From contig PLTL01000230.1 in NCBI GenBank assembly GCA_003164475.1, positions 1 to 16,218 on the forward strand: a stretch of DNA of 16,218 bases. The letters run 5' to 3'. Of the stretch, positions 1 through 6,766 are shown piece by piece. The notes beneath the pieces were generated by a model, which was given only the letters and a program-made list of their open reading frames with translations, searched no databases and was not told the origin of the DNA. The number at the start of each line of letters is the position of its first letter. The first letter of the stretch is position 1. The translations under genes and the position numbers were made by a program. This DNA comes from Candidatus Dormiibacterota bacterium. Lineage in GTDB: Bacteria > Chloroflexota > Dormibacteria > UBA8260 > Bog-877.

Positions 1-1242
1 GCTGGTGCGGTAGAGGGTCTGCTTGATCGCCAGCACCCTGGGGTCCTTCGCGGCCTGCTCGATGAAGCGCTCGGTGGTGGCGGCGAAGGAGTCGTAGGGG
101 TGCTGGACCAGCACGTCGCCCCGGCGCAGCACGGCGAAGAAGTCGGGGTCCTGATCCCGGATGGTCAGCAGCCGGGGCGGCGTGGTACCGCTGAACTGGG
201 GATACGAGAGGTCAGGGCGCTCCAGCGCGTCGACCACGCTCAGCAGGCCGGTGAGGTCGAGCATCCCGTCGACCTCCTGGACCTCCTCCGGGATGATCCC
301 CAACTCGGTTTCCAGCATGGGCAGGAACTCCCGGGAGAGCCCGGGGACCACCTCGACCCGGACCACGGCCCCGAAGCGTCGCTCCCGGAGCTCCTCCTCG
401 ATGGCGGAGAGGAGGTTGGGCTCGTCCTCGTCGACGTCGAAGTCGGCGTCCCGGGTCACCCTGAACAGGCCATGGGCGACTATCGCCATCCCCGGGAAGA
501 GGTGGTCCAGACGCTCGGAGATGATCCTCTCCAACGGCACGAACGGCCCCTGCCTGCCGGCCCTGAAGAAACGGGGAGCTGAGGACGGCACCTTCACCCT
601 GGCCACCCGGGGAGCCCGTTCCCCAGGCTCGCCCAGCATCACCGCGATCGAGAGCGAGAGGTTGCTGAGGTAGGGGAAGGGGTGAGCGGGATCGATGGCC
701 AACGGGGTGAGAAGGGGATACAGCTGCGATTCGAAGTAGTCATCGCAGGCCTTCGCCTCACCCCGGGTGAGGGGCTCGTTGCGGAGCAGGATCCGGAGCC
801 GTTCCTGCTCCAGACGGGGGGCAAGGTCGTCGCGCAGGCAGTGGACCTCGGCCGCCACGATCTCCTGAGTGCGCTTGGAGATGGCCTGCAGCTGCTCGGT
901 GGCGGTCATGGCGTCGGCGTGGGCGGTCTGGACCCGTTCTGCCAGCTGGCGCTTCAGGGAGGCCACCCGGATCATGTAGAACTCGTCCAGGTTGCTGGAG
1001 GTGATGGCCAGGAAGCGCAGACGCTCCAGCAGCGGCACCCGGGGGTCCTGAGCCTCGGCCAGCACCCGGGCGTCGAAGTCCAGCCAGCTCAACTCCCGAT
1101 TTATGTAGTTAGCGGGGTCCTGGATCCGGTCCCCGGGTTCGAGATGGCCGACCCCCGGGAGATCCACGATCTTGGCAGAGCGCGAAGAGCGCTTGCGGTG
1201 ACTCCCGGAACTGGGCGGGCGCCGCGGTTTCACTTCGGTCAC
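1..1242 (-). CDS. ppk1: Polyphosphate kinase 1, N-terminal part (truncated by window edge)
   Basis: Reversibly transfers the ATP gamma-phosphate onto inorganic polyphosphate. Reading the minus strand from GTG 1242 gives 414 uninterrupted codons. After about 45 basic or linker residues comes the PPK1 N-domain signature (YINRELSWLDFDARVL, then SSNLDEFYMIRVASLK). The middle domain follows (NLSLSIAVML, RVKVP), then the start of the first C-terminal domain (DVLVQHPYDSF and AIKQTLYRTS next to position 1). The family is about 690-720 residues long, so the catalytic histidine region and the C-terminus lie outside the window. GTG 1242 is chosen because a TAGCTT hexamer sits exactly 7 nt upstream and no Shine-Dalgarno is seen; GTG 1233 is the alternative. 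It is divergent from the lipoprotein gene at 1348. Identity is certain; only the start is in doubt. Confidence 0.95.
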   Translation of the reverse strand, partial: MTEVKPRRPPSSGSHRKRSSRSAKIVDLPGVGHLEPGDRIQDPANYINRELSWLDFDARVLAEAQDPRVPLLERLRFLAITSSNLDEFYMIRVASLKRQLAERVQTAHADAMTATEQLQAISKRTQEIVAAEVHCLRDDLAPRLEQERLRILLRNEPLTRGEAKACDDYFESQLYPLLTPLAIDPAHPFPYLSNLSLSIAVMLGEPGERAPRVARVKVPSSAPRFFRAGRQGPFVPLERIISERLDHLFPGMAIVAHGLFRVTRDADFDVDEDEPNLLSAIEEELRERRFGAVVRVEVVPGLSREFLPMLETELGIIPEEVQEVDGMLDLTGLLSVVDALERPDLSYPQFSGTTPPRLLTIRDQDPDFFAVLRRGDVLVQHPYDSFAATTERFIEQAAKDPRVLAIKQTLYRTS

Positions 1243-1249
1243 GCCGGCT

Positions 1250-1255
1250 AAGCTA
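1250..1255 (-). promoter_or_regulatory. -10 box of ppk1 (leaderless type)
   Basis: On the minus strand TAGCTT fits the actinobacterial TANNNT -10 pattern. It ends 7 nt before the GTG start of ppk1, so transcription would begin at the start codon. No clear -35 is visible. Confidence 0.5.
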
Positions 1256-1335
1256 ACACTGGCTCGGGTGGTTGCGGGGAAAGTAACAGTCCCACTGCGA
1301 ATCGGTCGCCCGGCTGCGATTCCCGGAATCTGCGC

Positions 1336-1341
1336 TAGGAT
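1336..1341 (+). promoter_or_regulatory. -10 box of the lipoprotein gene (leaderless type)
   Basis: TAGGAT (TANNNT) ends 6 nt before GTG 1348, placing the predicted transcription start at the start codon. The AGGA inside it could instead act as a weak Shine-Dalgarno at 7 nt, so the two readings compete. Confidence 0.45.
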
Positions 1342-1347
1342 CTTGGG

Positions 1348-2316
1348 GTGCGAGTCAACTGGTCCCGCGCTCTCCCGACTCTGACCCTGCTCGCGACCTT
1401 GGGCCTGGTCGGATGTGGAAGCACCGCGGCCGCCGCGGGCCGACCCGCTGCGGCGGCTCTGGAGGCGGCCAACACCAAGGCGCTGAGCGGTTCCTTCGAG
1501 GTGGCCTTCAGCGCCCAGCTCCATGTCGACCTGAGCCAGGTCGCCGGCCTCACCGGGGTCACTCCGGGTGAGCTGACTCAGGCCCAGTCGGAGATCAACG
1601 CCGCCCGCCTCACCGGGACCGCCGAGGTTCAGAGCCAGCAGCAGATGGAGATGACCTTCAGTCTCACCCCGGTTATGGCCCAGCCTTGGCACCTGATCTT
1701 GGTGGACGGCTCCGAGTACATCTCAGAAGGTGGCAGCACCTGGTACAAGCTCAGCGGCGGAAGGTCCGGCCTGGCGGCCGGGGTCGGCGGCACCGCCGGG
1801 GCGGAGTTGAGCCACCTCAAGCAGGAGCTCAAAAGCTGGGGTCAGGAGCTCAAGAGTTCGGCCAGGGTGACCGACCTGGGCAGGACCGAGATTGGCGGCC
1901 GGCAGGTGAAGCACCTGGAGACCACCCTCTCCGGGCCGTCGATGAATCACTTCCTCAGCCAGATCCTCGCCCAGGTGGCGACCGAGCTGGGTTCCTCGGA
2001 CCCCTCCCTCGCTGGTGCGCTCCCGGCCCTGGAGCAGATGTTGGACTTCACGCAGGTCCGGGGGGAGAGCTACGTGTTGACCTCGACCGGCCAGCTGGCC
2101 CGTGCCAGTGTCGAGGTGAGCCTGACCCTGGACCTCGGGGGGCTGTCGTCCTTGGCGCCGGGCGCCACCGGGTTGCCGAGCGGCTCCGCCTCCTTGGGCT
2201 TCGCCGCAACCGGGAACTTCAGCAACTACGGTCAGAGCTTCAACATCCAGGCGCCCAGCCATGTCACCGCCGGTCCCCTGCCAACTCCGAGCGGTCTGTC
2301 GGGAGCACTGAGCTAG
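1348..2316 (+). CDS. Predicted secreted lipoprotein, LppX/LprG-like
   Basis: A 322-residue exported protein. Residues 1-22 form a signal peptide: MRVNWSR, then a hydrophobic stretch, ending in the lipobox LVGC with Cys23 as the predicted lipidated residue. An Ala-rich linker follows. The rest is a soluble domain rich in alternating polar and hydrophobic strands (residues about 85-135 with LILVDGSEYIS and STWYKL; about 215-300 with YVLTSTGQLARASVEVSLTL). This resembles the LppX/LprAFG type of lipoprotein, which binds lipids at the cell surface; that assignment is inferred from pattern, not a firm match. The predicted location is the outer face of the cytoplasmic membrane. It is divergent from ppk1. 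Its TAG stop shares bases with the ispE stop on the other strand, so the two genes converge without a gap. Function is unknown. Confidence 0.8.
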   Translation: MRVNWSRALPTLTLLATLGLVGCGSTAAAAGRPAAAALEAANTKALSGSFEVAFSAQLHVDLSQVAGLTGVTPGELTQAQSEINAARLTGTAEVQSQQQMEMTFSLTPVMAQPWHLILVDGSEYISEGGSTWYKLSGGRSGLAAGVGGTAGAELSHLKQELKSWGQELKSSARVTDLGRTEIGGRQVKHLETTLSGPSMNHFLSQILAQVATELGSSDPSLAGALPALEQMLDFTQVRGESYVLTSTGQLARASVEVSLTLDLGGLSSLAPGATGLPSGSASLGFAATGNFSNYGQSFNIQAPSHVTAGPLPTPSGLSGALS

Positions 2317-3203
2317 ACCTGGCCGGGAGGTTCTGGGGGCGAGGGCAGGGCGACCCGGATCCCAGCTCTGGGGTGGCACCGCGCCACCACCCGGGCCAGC
2401 TCAGCCGCCGAGCGGCCGTCGGGGAGGTAGGTGAAGAAGGCGCCGCCGCTGCCCGTCATCGCCCACCTGGTTGAGGGGGAGGCCTGGGAGAGCGTCCGCA
2501 GCCTCCGCTCCAGCTCCGGGAGTGCCCGGAGAGCCGCCGGCTGGAGCCCGCTGCCAAAGAGGGAGGGATCGAGGGGCTGGCCCTGACGCATCGCCTTGGC
2601 CAGCCTGGCCACCCGCTCCCCGCCACTGAAGTCTTCCGGCCTGGTCGCGCGGTAGGCATCGGCGGTGGCCACCGCTCCCAGGACCACGATCAGGAACGCG
2701 CCGCTGGTCAGGGTTGGCAGCGGGGAGACCTGCTCGCCGATCCCCGACAAAAGGGCCGCGCCGCCCCGCAGGCTGAATGGAACGTCGGCACCGCAGCTGA
2801 GCGCGACCTCCTCCAGCTCACCAGCGGCCCCACCCTGTCCGGCCATCCTCAGCACCGCGGCGGCGTCGGCGGAGCCTCCTCCCAGGCCGCTCTGAGTGGG
2901 AATGCGCTTGTCCAGGGCCAAGCGGGCCACCGGCGCACCCAGATGCCGCTCCCGGAGCAGCAGCGCCGCCCGCACCGCCAGGTTGTCGGCGCCGGCCGGC
3001 ACCCGGTGCGCCTCCGGGCCCCAGACCTTCAGTCTGGGGATGGCCGGGAAGTCAGCCCCTGCCTCGACCGACTCGAGGGCAACCACGTCGCTCCAGTCGA
3101 TGGTCTGGGAGACCGCCGCCAGCAGGTGGTATCCGTCGGGTCGGTGGCCGGTCAGCTCGAGGGCCAGGTTCAGCTTGGCCGGAGCCCGGCCTTGGCGCAA
3201 CAC
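2313..3203 (-). CDS. ispE: 4-diphosphocytidyl-2-C-methyl-D-erythritol kinase
   Basis: GHMP-family kinase of the non-mevalonate (MEP) isoprenoid pathway. It phosphorylates CDP-methylerythritol with ATP in the cytoplasm. Seen: the N-terminal APAKLNLALELTG plus PDGYHLL motif, the ATP-binding glycine loop PTQSGLGGGSADAA, and the C-terminal TGSGGAFF motif (usually TGSGSxxF). The open frame runs upstream to 3632 across rpsT, so the start must be chosen. GTG 3203 gives 296 residues, places APAKLNL at residue 7 as in known IspE proteins, and has TAAAGT 7 nt upstream. GTG 3212 is the alternative. It converges on the lipoprotein gene and is divergent from rpsT. Identity is very secure. Confidence 0.95.
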   Translation of the reverse strand: MLRQGRAPAKLNLALELTGHRPDGYHLLAAVSQTIDWSDVVALESVEAGADFPAIPRLKVWGPEAHRVPAGADNLAVRAALLLRERHLGAPVARLALDKRIPTQSGLGGGSADAAAVLRMAGQGGAAGELEEVALSCGADVPFSLRGGAALLSGIGEQVSPLPTLTSGAFLIVVLGAVATADAYRATRPEDFSGGERVARLAKAMRQGQPLDPSLFGSGLQPAALRALPELERRLRTLSQASPSTRWAMTGSGGAFFTYLPDGRSAAELARVVARCHPRAGIRVALPSPPEPPGQV

Positions 3204-3210
3204 CCCAGCC

Positions 3211-3216
3211 ACTTTA
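3211..3216 (-). promoter_or_regulatory. -10 box of ispE (leaderless type)
   Basis: TAAAGT on the minus strand, 7 nt before GTG 3203. It decides the ispE start, since no Shine-Dalgarno precedes either candidate GTG. Confidence 0.5.
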
Positions 3217-3250
3217 GCGGCGGTCGCAGGGAGCTCCGAGGGCCAATTGG

Positions 3251-3256
3251 TATACT
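3251..3256 (+). promoter_or_regulatory. -10 box of rpsT
   Basis: TATACT, a 5/6 match to TATAAT. The predicted start is near 3263, leaving an untranslated leader of about 68 nt before the TTG of rpsT. The -35 region is weak. The surrounding GTATAC is palindromic, so weak activity toward ispE is also possible. Confidence 0.55.
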
Positions 3257-3267
3257 GCGACGCCGGC

Positions 3268-3283
3268 CGGGCGGGTCCGCCCG
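3268..3283 (+). promoter_or_regulatory. GC hairpin at the 5' end of the rpsT leader
   Basis: CGGGCG - GGTC - CGCCCG, a perfect 6-bp stem with a tetranucleotide loop about 5 nt after the predicted transcription start. It may protect the mRNA 5' end or take part in S20 autoregulation; neither is proven. Confidence 0.4.
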
Positions 3284-3330
3284 CCCCGCGGTGGCAGTTT
3301 CGCCCGCGCCCGCAGGTGCTTTGGAGAGAG

Positions 3331-3789
3331 TTGGCAAACACCAGTTCAGCCAGGAAGCGGATCCGGTCGGCGGCGCGCAAGCATGAGCAGAACCGCCGGG
3401 TCCGCTCCGCGGTGCGTACCGCCGTCGTCAGGGCCCGCCGCGAGGTTGAGTTCGGCGAGGAGGCAGGGGCCGAAGGGCTGGTGAGGCTTGCCGCGTCGGC
3501 CCTGGACAAGGCGGCCCAGCACGGGGTCATCCACCCCCGCAATGCGGCCCGGCGCAAGTCCCGGCTGATGCGGGCGGCGGCCAAGGTCGGCGCTGAGGCG
3601 GCGGAGGAGGAGAAGCCGGGCAGGTCGCCCAAGCGGGCCTCGGCTCAAGGCACCAAGCCCAAGGCTGGCGGAGCCAAGCGAGCCGTCCTGGCGCCGAAGG
3701 CGGGCCGGTCGGCGACCAAGACGGAGCGGACCGCCGCGTCCCGGCGCAAGTCCGCGGGGACCTCAGGAAAGGAGCCCAAGGGCAGCTGA
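3331..3789 (+). CDS. rpsT: 30S ribosomal protein S20 with long basic C-terminal tail
   Basis: Primary 16S rRNA-binding protein of the small subunit. Residues 1-88 are the S20 core: ANTSSARKRIRSAARKHEQNRRVRS, then GVIHPRNAARRKSRLM. The TTG start at 3331 is set by the universal start of S20 (M-A-N-x-x-S-A) and the GGAG 4 nt upstream. Total length is 152 residues against about 85-90 for the family. Residues 89-152 are a Lys/Arg/Ala/Pro/Ser-rich, probably disordered extension likely to contact rRNA; this is inference. E. coli rpsT also starts with UUG, and that codon matters for its autoregulation. The same rare start plus a leader hairpin here suggests similar control. The gene converges with holA, a common actinobacterial arrangement. 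Confidence 0.95.
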   Translation: MANTSSARKRIRSAARKHEQNRRVRSAVRTAVVRARREVEFGEEAGAEGLVRLAASALDKAAQHGVIHPRNAARRKSRLMRAAAKVGAEAAEEEKPGRSPKRASAQGTKPKAGGAKRAVLAPKAGRSATKTERTAASRRKSAGTSGKEPKGS

Positions 3790-3794
3790 GCTGT

Positions 3795-3823
3795 CGGCCC
3801 GGTCCTGGTTCAGCCCTGGGCCG
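3795..3823. terminator. Possible bidirectional terminator between rpsT and holA
   Basis: CGGCCC (3795-3800) and GGGCCG (3818-3823) are inverted across a 17-nt loop spanning the 20-bp gap between the convergent stops. There is no T-tract. Weak. Confidence 0.25.
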
Positions 3824-4802
3824 GTCCCTTGATCTCCGCGGCCATCCCGGCCAGCAGCAGCTCGAGTCCATCCTGGGGGTCGGTTGCACCGGTCCGGGTC
3901 AGCCAGTCCAGCTCAGCCAGCTGAACCAGCCAGCGCCGCAGCCGGGGCTCGCCTGAACGCTCCAGGTGGGAGCGCAGCCTCTGCTCGCGCCAGGGGGCCA
4001 GGTCCCGCCAGCGGTCTGAGTCCTGCGGATCGGCCAAGGAGATGAGGTCCCGAAACACCCGGGCCAGGGCGCCGACCACCATCGGCGGCTCGATGTCCGG
4101 TTCCCGGAACAGCGCATCCAGCCGTTCGCCAACCCGTCCCGGCGACTCGAACAGGGTGTCGGTCAGGCGGTAGAGCTCGGTGGGCGGTGATGGGGGTACC
4201 AGCAGCAGGGCATCGTGGTCGTTGACCGTTCCCTTCCCGGAGGCAAACAGCTCCAGCTTCTCCAGCTCCTGGTCCAGCTGGCCCGGACGCCGCCCGGCGA
4301 CCTCCACCAGCCGGGCCACCGCCGCCCGGCCGAGATGGAGACGGCGCTCTCTGATATGGCTTTCAACGTAGCTCTGGAGCTCCTGGCCCCGGGGCCGGCG
4401 CAGCGCACGCAGCTCGCCCCCTTGGGACTTCACTGCTCGAACCAAGGGTGAGCCGGCGCCAAGCATCTCCCTCACCACCACCACCACCGCCGTGGTCTCA
4501 AGCCGGCTGGCCAGGACCGCCGCCAGGGCCCCGGCCTCGTCCGCCGGCCGCCCCGCCTGCTGGCCGGCGCGGACTCTGCCGGAGAGCTGCGGCGGGTCCC
4601 AGATCATGACCAGCCGGCGCAGGGCGAGGAACGGGGGAGTGGCCAGGCTCCTGGCGATCGCATCCAGGTCCTTGCTCGAGCGGAACTCCTCAAGTCCCAG
4701 GTCCAAGGCCAAGTCCGCGGTGAGCTGAGCCCTCAGCCGGGTCGCGGCGTTGGTGACCAGATAGGGGTCGTCTCCGTACACCAGGACTAGCGGCTCGACC
4801 AC
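3810..4802 (-). CDS. holA: DNA polymerase III delta subunit
   Basis: Clamp-loader delta subunit, which opens the beta sliding clamp for the replicative polymerase. The 330 residues match the usual 320-340. Seen: an N-terminal AAA+-like domain (LVLVYGDDPYLV, residues 5-16, then PFLALRRLVMIWDPPQL). A helical region with RRPGQLDQELEKLELFASG (about 190-210) follows, then the C-terminal collar domain (PMVVGALARVFRDLISLA and LRRWLVQLAELDWLTRTG). The GTG 4802 start lies 6 nt after GATAAT. The holA/rpsT convergence is conserved in many actinobacteria, where comEC usually lies upstream of holA; no comEC is visible here. Identity is secure. Confidence 0.94.
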   Translation of the reverse strand: MVEPLVLVYGDDPYLVTNAATRLRAQLTADLALDLGLEEFRSSKDLDAIARSLATPPFLALRRLVMIWDPPQLSGRVRAGQQAGRPADEAGALAAVLASRLETTAVVVVVREMLGAGSPLVRAVKSQGGELRALRRPRGQELQSYVESHIRERRLHLGRAAVARLVEVAGRRPGQLDQELEKLELFASGKGTVNDHDALLLVPPSPPTELYRLTDTLFESPGRVGERLDALFREPDIEPPMVVGALARVFRDLISLADPQDSDRWRDLAPWREQRLRSHLERSGEPRLRRWLVQLAELDWLTRTGATDPQDGLELLLAGMAAEIKGPAQG

Positions 4803-4808
4803 GCGCCG

Positions 4809-4814
4809 ATTATC
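4809..4814 (-). promoter_or_regulatory. -10 box of holA (leaderless type)
   Basis: GATAAT on the minus strand, a 5/6 match to TATAAT. It ends 6 nt before GTG 4802, so the mRNA would start at or next to the start codon. Confidence 0.5.
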
Positions 4815-5017
4815 GATGCCCGCCAGCTTGGGGATGCCGCTTCACCGGCGGGGCAGTTGCCTGGAGTCGCTGCTTCCATCAGCATTGGGGTGAAGTGTCG
4901 CTGACCTCGCCGACCTGGCCCGACCCGACCCTCGCCCTGGGGGAGGGGGGCGTGCGGCTCACGGTGAGCGCTGGCCTCTGGCTCCGCATCACCGGCGTTG
5001 GGCTGGTCGCTCCGGCC

Positions 5018-5045
5018 GGTGCCAGCAGGCACCGACGGTCGGTGC
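5018..5045 (+). promoter_or_regulatory. Mutually exclusive inverted repeats upstream of nth
   Basis: Arm A GGTGCC (5018-5023) can pair with GGCACC (5028-5033). The same bases, within GCACCGAC (5029-5036), can instead pair perfectly with GTCGGTGC (5038-5045). Two alternative hairpins sharing one arm, directly before the first possible nth start, look like an attenuator or translation switch. GC-rich chance is not excluded. Confidence 0.35.
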
Positions 5046-5046
5046 G

Positions 5047-5883
5047 GTGCGCCCGCCCGGCTGTGGCGGGGGTCGTGAGGCCCGTCGGTTGAGCCCGGGG
5101 ACAGCCGCTGCCGGGGCCGAGGGGGGCCGTCCCCGGACTCCCCGTCAGCGCGCCCTGGCGACGGTTTCGGCGCTGGCTTCGGTCTATCCCGCAGCCTGCG
5201 CTCTCGACCAGCGGAGCCCACTGGAGTTGCTGGTGGCAACCATCCTCTCGGCCCAGACCACCGACCAAAGGGTCAACGTGACCACGCCTGCGCTCTTTGC
5301 CAGGATGCGGACAGCGGCCGACTACGCCAGCGCCGACCCAGCCGAGCTGGAGGAGCTGGTCCACGCCACCGGCTTCTTTCGAGCCAAGGCCAGGGCTCTC
5401 ATCGGGATGGGCCAGATGCTCTGCCAGAACTTCGGTGGCGAGGTGCCCGACACCATGGAGGGGCTGACCCAGCTGCCTGGCGTGGGCCGGAAGACTGCCA
5501 ACGTCATCCTCGGGGTCGCCTTCGGCAAGCCGGGCTTCCCCGTTGACACCCATGTCATCCGTCTCACCAACCGGTTGGGGCTGGTTCGGGCCCTGGACCC
5601 GGTCAAGATCGAGGCCGAGGTCGGGCGAATGGTTCCCCCGGAAGAGTGGACCGGGTTCAGCCTCCGCCTGATCCTCCACGGCCGCGAGGTCTGCCGCGCG
5701 CGCTCTCCGCGTTGTCAGGTCTGCGTGCTGGAGGCCTGGTGTCCCAGCTCGTTGCTCAAGGGCGGTCGGCCCGCCGTACCTGCCGCTGAGCACCAGGCCA
5801 AGGCGGGCAGAGCCCGGGCCTCTGGGGACGTCGGTGGGAGTGTCACGGTCGGCCGTGTCACTCCCACCGATGCCGCGAGGTAG
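5047..5883 (+). CDS. nth: Endonuclease III (DNA glycosylase/AP lyase)
   Basis: Base-excision repair enzyme removing oxidised pyrimidines and cutting at abasic sites. Numbered from GTG 5047 (278 residues): helix-hairpin-helix LPGVGRKTANV (143-153) with catalytic Lys149, catalytic Asp167 in VDTH, and a [4Fe-4S] cluster of Cys216, 223, 226 and 232 with the canonical C-x6-C-x2-C-x5-C spacing. The start is uncertain: TTG 5089 gives a more usual N-terminus, and no good Shine-Dalgarno or -10 box marks either. After the last cluster Cys the protein runs 46 more residues, low in complexity and encoding a long DNA palindrome (5831-5870). This is an unusual tail. It is divergent from holA across 244 bp. 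Confidence 0.93.
   Translation: MRPPGCGGGREARRLSPGTAAAGAEGGRPRTPRQRALATVSALASVYPAACALDQRSPLELLVATILSAQTTDQRVNVTTPALFARMRTAADYASADPAELEELVHATGFFRAKARALIGMGQMLCQNFGGEVPDTMEGLTQLPGVGRKTANVILGVAFGKPGFPVDTHVIRLTNRLGLVRALDPVKIEAEVGRMVPPEEWTGFSLRLILHGREVCRARSPRCQVCVLEAWCPSSLLKGGRPAVPAAEHQAKAGRARASGDVGGSVTVGRVTPTDAAR
5831..5870. repeat. Long inverted repeat in the 3' end of nth
   Basis: Arms 5831-5848 and 5853-5870 are complementary at 17 of 18 positions around a TCGG loop. The core is GGTGGGAGTG...CACTCCCACC. It ends 13 nt before the nth stop codon triplet ends. A strong RNA hairpin or cruciform is expected. It could be a terminator without a T-tract, an operator palindrome or a small repetitive element inserted into the gene end. 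Confidence 0.7.
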
Positions 5884-5918
5884 GCGGGGCCTTCATTGCC
5901 AGGGGCGCGCCGGCGCGT

Positions 5919-5955
5919 ATCGCCAGCCGACGGCTTGCTCGGCGCAGCTGGCGAT
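5919..5955 (+). terminator. Bulged hairpin downstream of nth
   Basis: ATCGCCAGCCGA (5919-5930) pairs with TCGGC (5939-5943) and TGGCGAT (5949-5955). This makes a 12-bp stem with an 8-nt loop and a 5-nt bulge on the 3' side. It lies 36 nt after the nth stop. There is no T-tract, so it is a structured 3' end or RNA element rather than a classical terminator. Confidence 0.4.
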
Positions 5956-6362
5956 CGAGCTGGCCCTGACTTCCGAAACCGCGGAGGAGCTGGGTTTTGA
6001 CCAGTGGTCCCCGGGGTCCCAGTAGTTGCGTGTCAGTTCCGGTGTCGAAGCGCCGAGCCGTCCTGGTTGCGGTCGCCGGCGGCGCCGGGGCACCTGTCCG
6101 GTCCTTGGCACCTGCCATGCGGCCTGACACGCGCCGGGGCCAGCCCACCGCAGCGGCAGGCGGACCAGGCTGCCCTTTAGCTCCACTGGGCCACATCGTT
6201 ACAACCACCACCGTACCCCACTCAACCAGGCGGACCTCCTCGCGCGACACGTGTCAAGACCTCACGGGAGAAGCACGGCTAGGTCGCGAACCGGCGCTGT
6301 GAACTGCCCATCGGGTGGGCCACATCCGACGTCAGCCCGCGGCTGGGTTCCCTCCGTCTGAC

Positions 6363-6391
6363 TTGCGGGCGACGTCCCCGCCAGGTATGAT
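6363..6391 (+). promoter_or_regulatory. Sigma-70-type promoter upstream of the yjbQ operon
   Basis: TTGCGG (6363-6368), a 17-bp spacer and TATGAT (6386-6391). It is the best two-box promoter in the window. The predicted start near 6398 implies a leader of about 375 nt before yjbQ. Confidence 0.5.
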
Positions 6392-6422
6392 TTTGGCACG
6401 GAGTGGTGCCGTCATCCTGTCG

Positions 6423-6443
6423 ACACCCGGTCGTTCTGGGTGT
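6423..6443 (+). other. Hairpin in the yjbQ leader
   Basis: ACACCC (6423-6428) and GGGTGT (6438-6443) form a perfect 6-bp stem with a 9-nt loop, inside the predicted untranslated leader. Confidence 0.35.
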
Positions 6444-6583
6444 GGCATCGAGCTCTGGGCTGAGCAGAATCGTTGCCGACGCGCAGCTGGGTCCGTGGAC
6501 GTCACAGAGGGAGAAGCACTCATCGCGCCGCCATCGGACCAACTGCTGAGGTTGCCACCTGAGCCGTCACGTGACCGCTGGGG

Positions 6584-6610
6584 CCGAGGGGTGCTCGCTG
6601 ATGCCCTCGG
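6584..6610 (+). other. Stable hairpin in the yjbQ leader
   Basis: CCGAGGG (6584-6590) pairs perfectly with CCCTCGG (6604-6610) around a 13-nt loop. It is followed by unpaired TTGAACC. It is part of the putative structured leader. Confidence 0.4.
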
Positions 6611-6760
6611 AGTTGAGTCTTGAACCAGCCATGCCCCACCACTGAGGGCGCCAGCCGTTGCCGAGCGCGAAGCCGCGCCGAGGGAGAGCCGACCCCACTG
6701 GTTCGCGAGTCCGCCGGGGAGCAGACGATTCTGTGGTCATGTCGCCCGAGAGTGAGTTGA

Positions 6761-6766
6761 AGGAGG
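6761..6766 (+). promoter_or_regulatory. Ribosome binding site of yjbQ
   Basis: AGGAGG with 8 nt to ATG 6775. This is the strongest Shine-Dalgarno in the window, and it fixes the start against in-frame upstream candidates such as ATG 6739. Confidence 0.7.

Noticed and set aside
100..1251. Plus-strand open frames opposite ppk1
   Set aside because: The minus strand reads as an uninterrupted PPK1 with many conserved blocks; these frames are shadows.
3213..3632. Upstream extension of ispE across rpsT on the minus strand
   Set aside because: The extension is antisense to the conserved S20 core, and IspE proteins begin close to the APAKLNL motif.
4803..5046. Search for comEC upstream of holA
   Set aside because: No membrane-protein frame on the minus strand. 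The 244 bp hold only the holA -10 box and the inverted repeats before nth.
4879..5793. 304-codon open frame antisense to nth
   Set aside because: No motif, while nth on the other strand has a complete catalytic and iron-sulfur signature.
6168..6240. tRNA-like start CCCTTTAGCTCC
   Set aside because: No GAGC partner for a D-stem, no anticodon arm and no TTCRA T-loop follow. The TTCGCGAG near 6700 also fails the T-loop pattern.
6393..6411. TTGGCACG...GGTGCC resembling a sigma-54 -24/-12 promoter
   Set aside because: The -12 element is not TTGC, and the spacing is one base off. It is equally explained by a small GGCAC/GTGCC inverted repeat.
6584..6640. Partial resemblance to a TPP riboswitch (GGGGTGC, CTGA, TTGAACC) upstream of the thiamine-linked yjbQ family gene
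   Set aside because: CTGAGA reads CTGATG, the conserved segment after TGAACC is missing, and GGGGTGC is part of a simple hairpin. The core fold cannot form.
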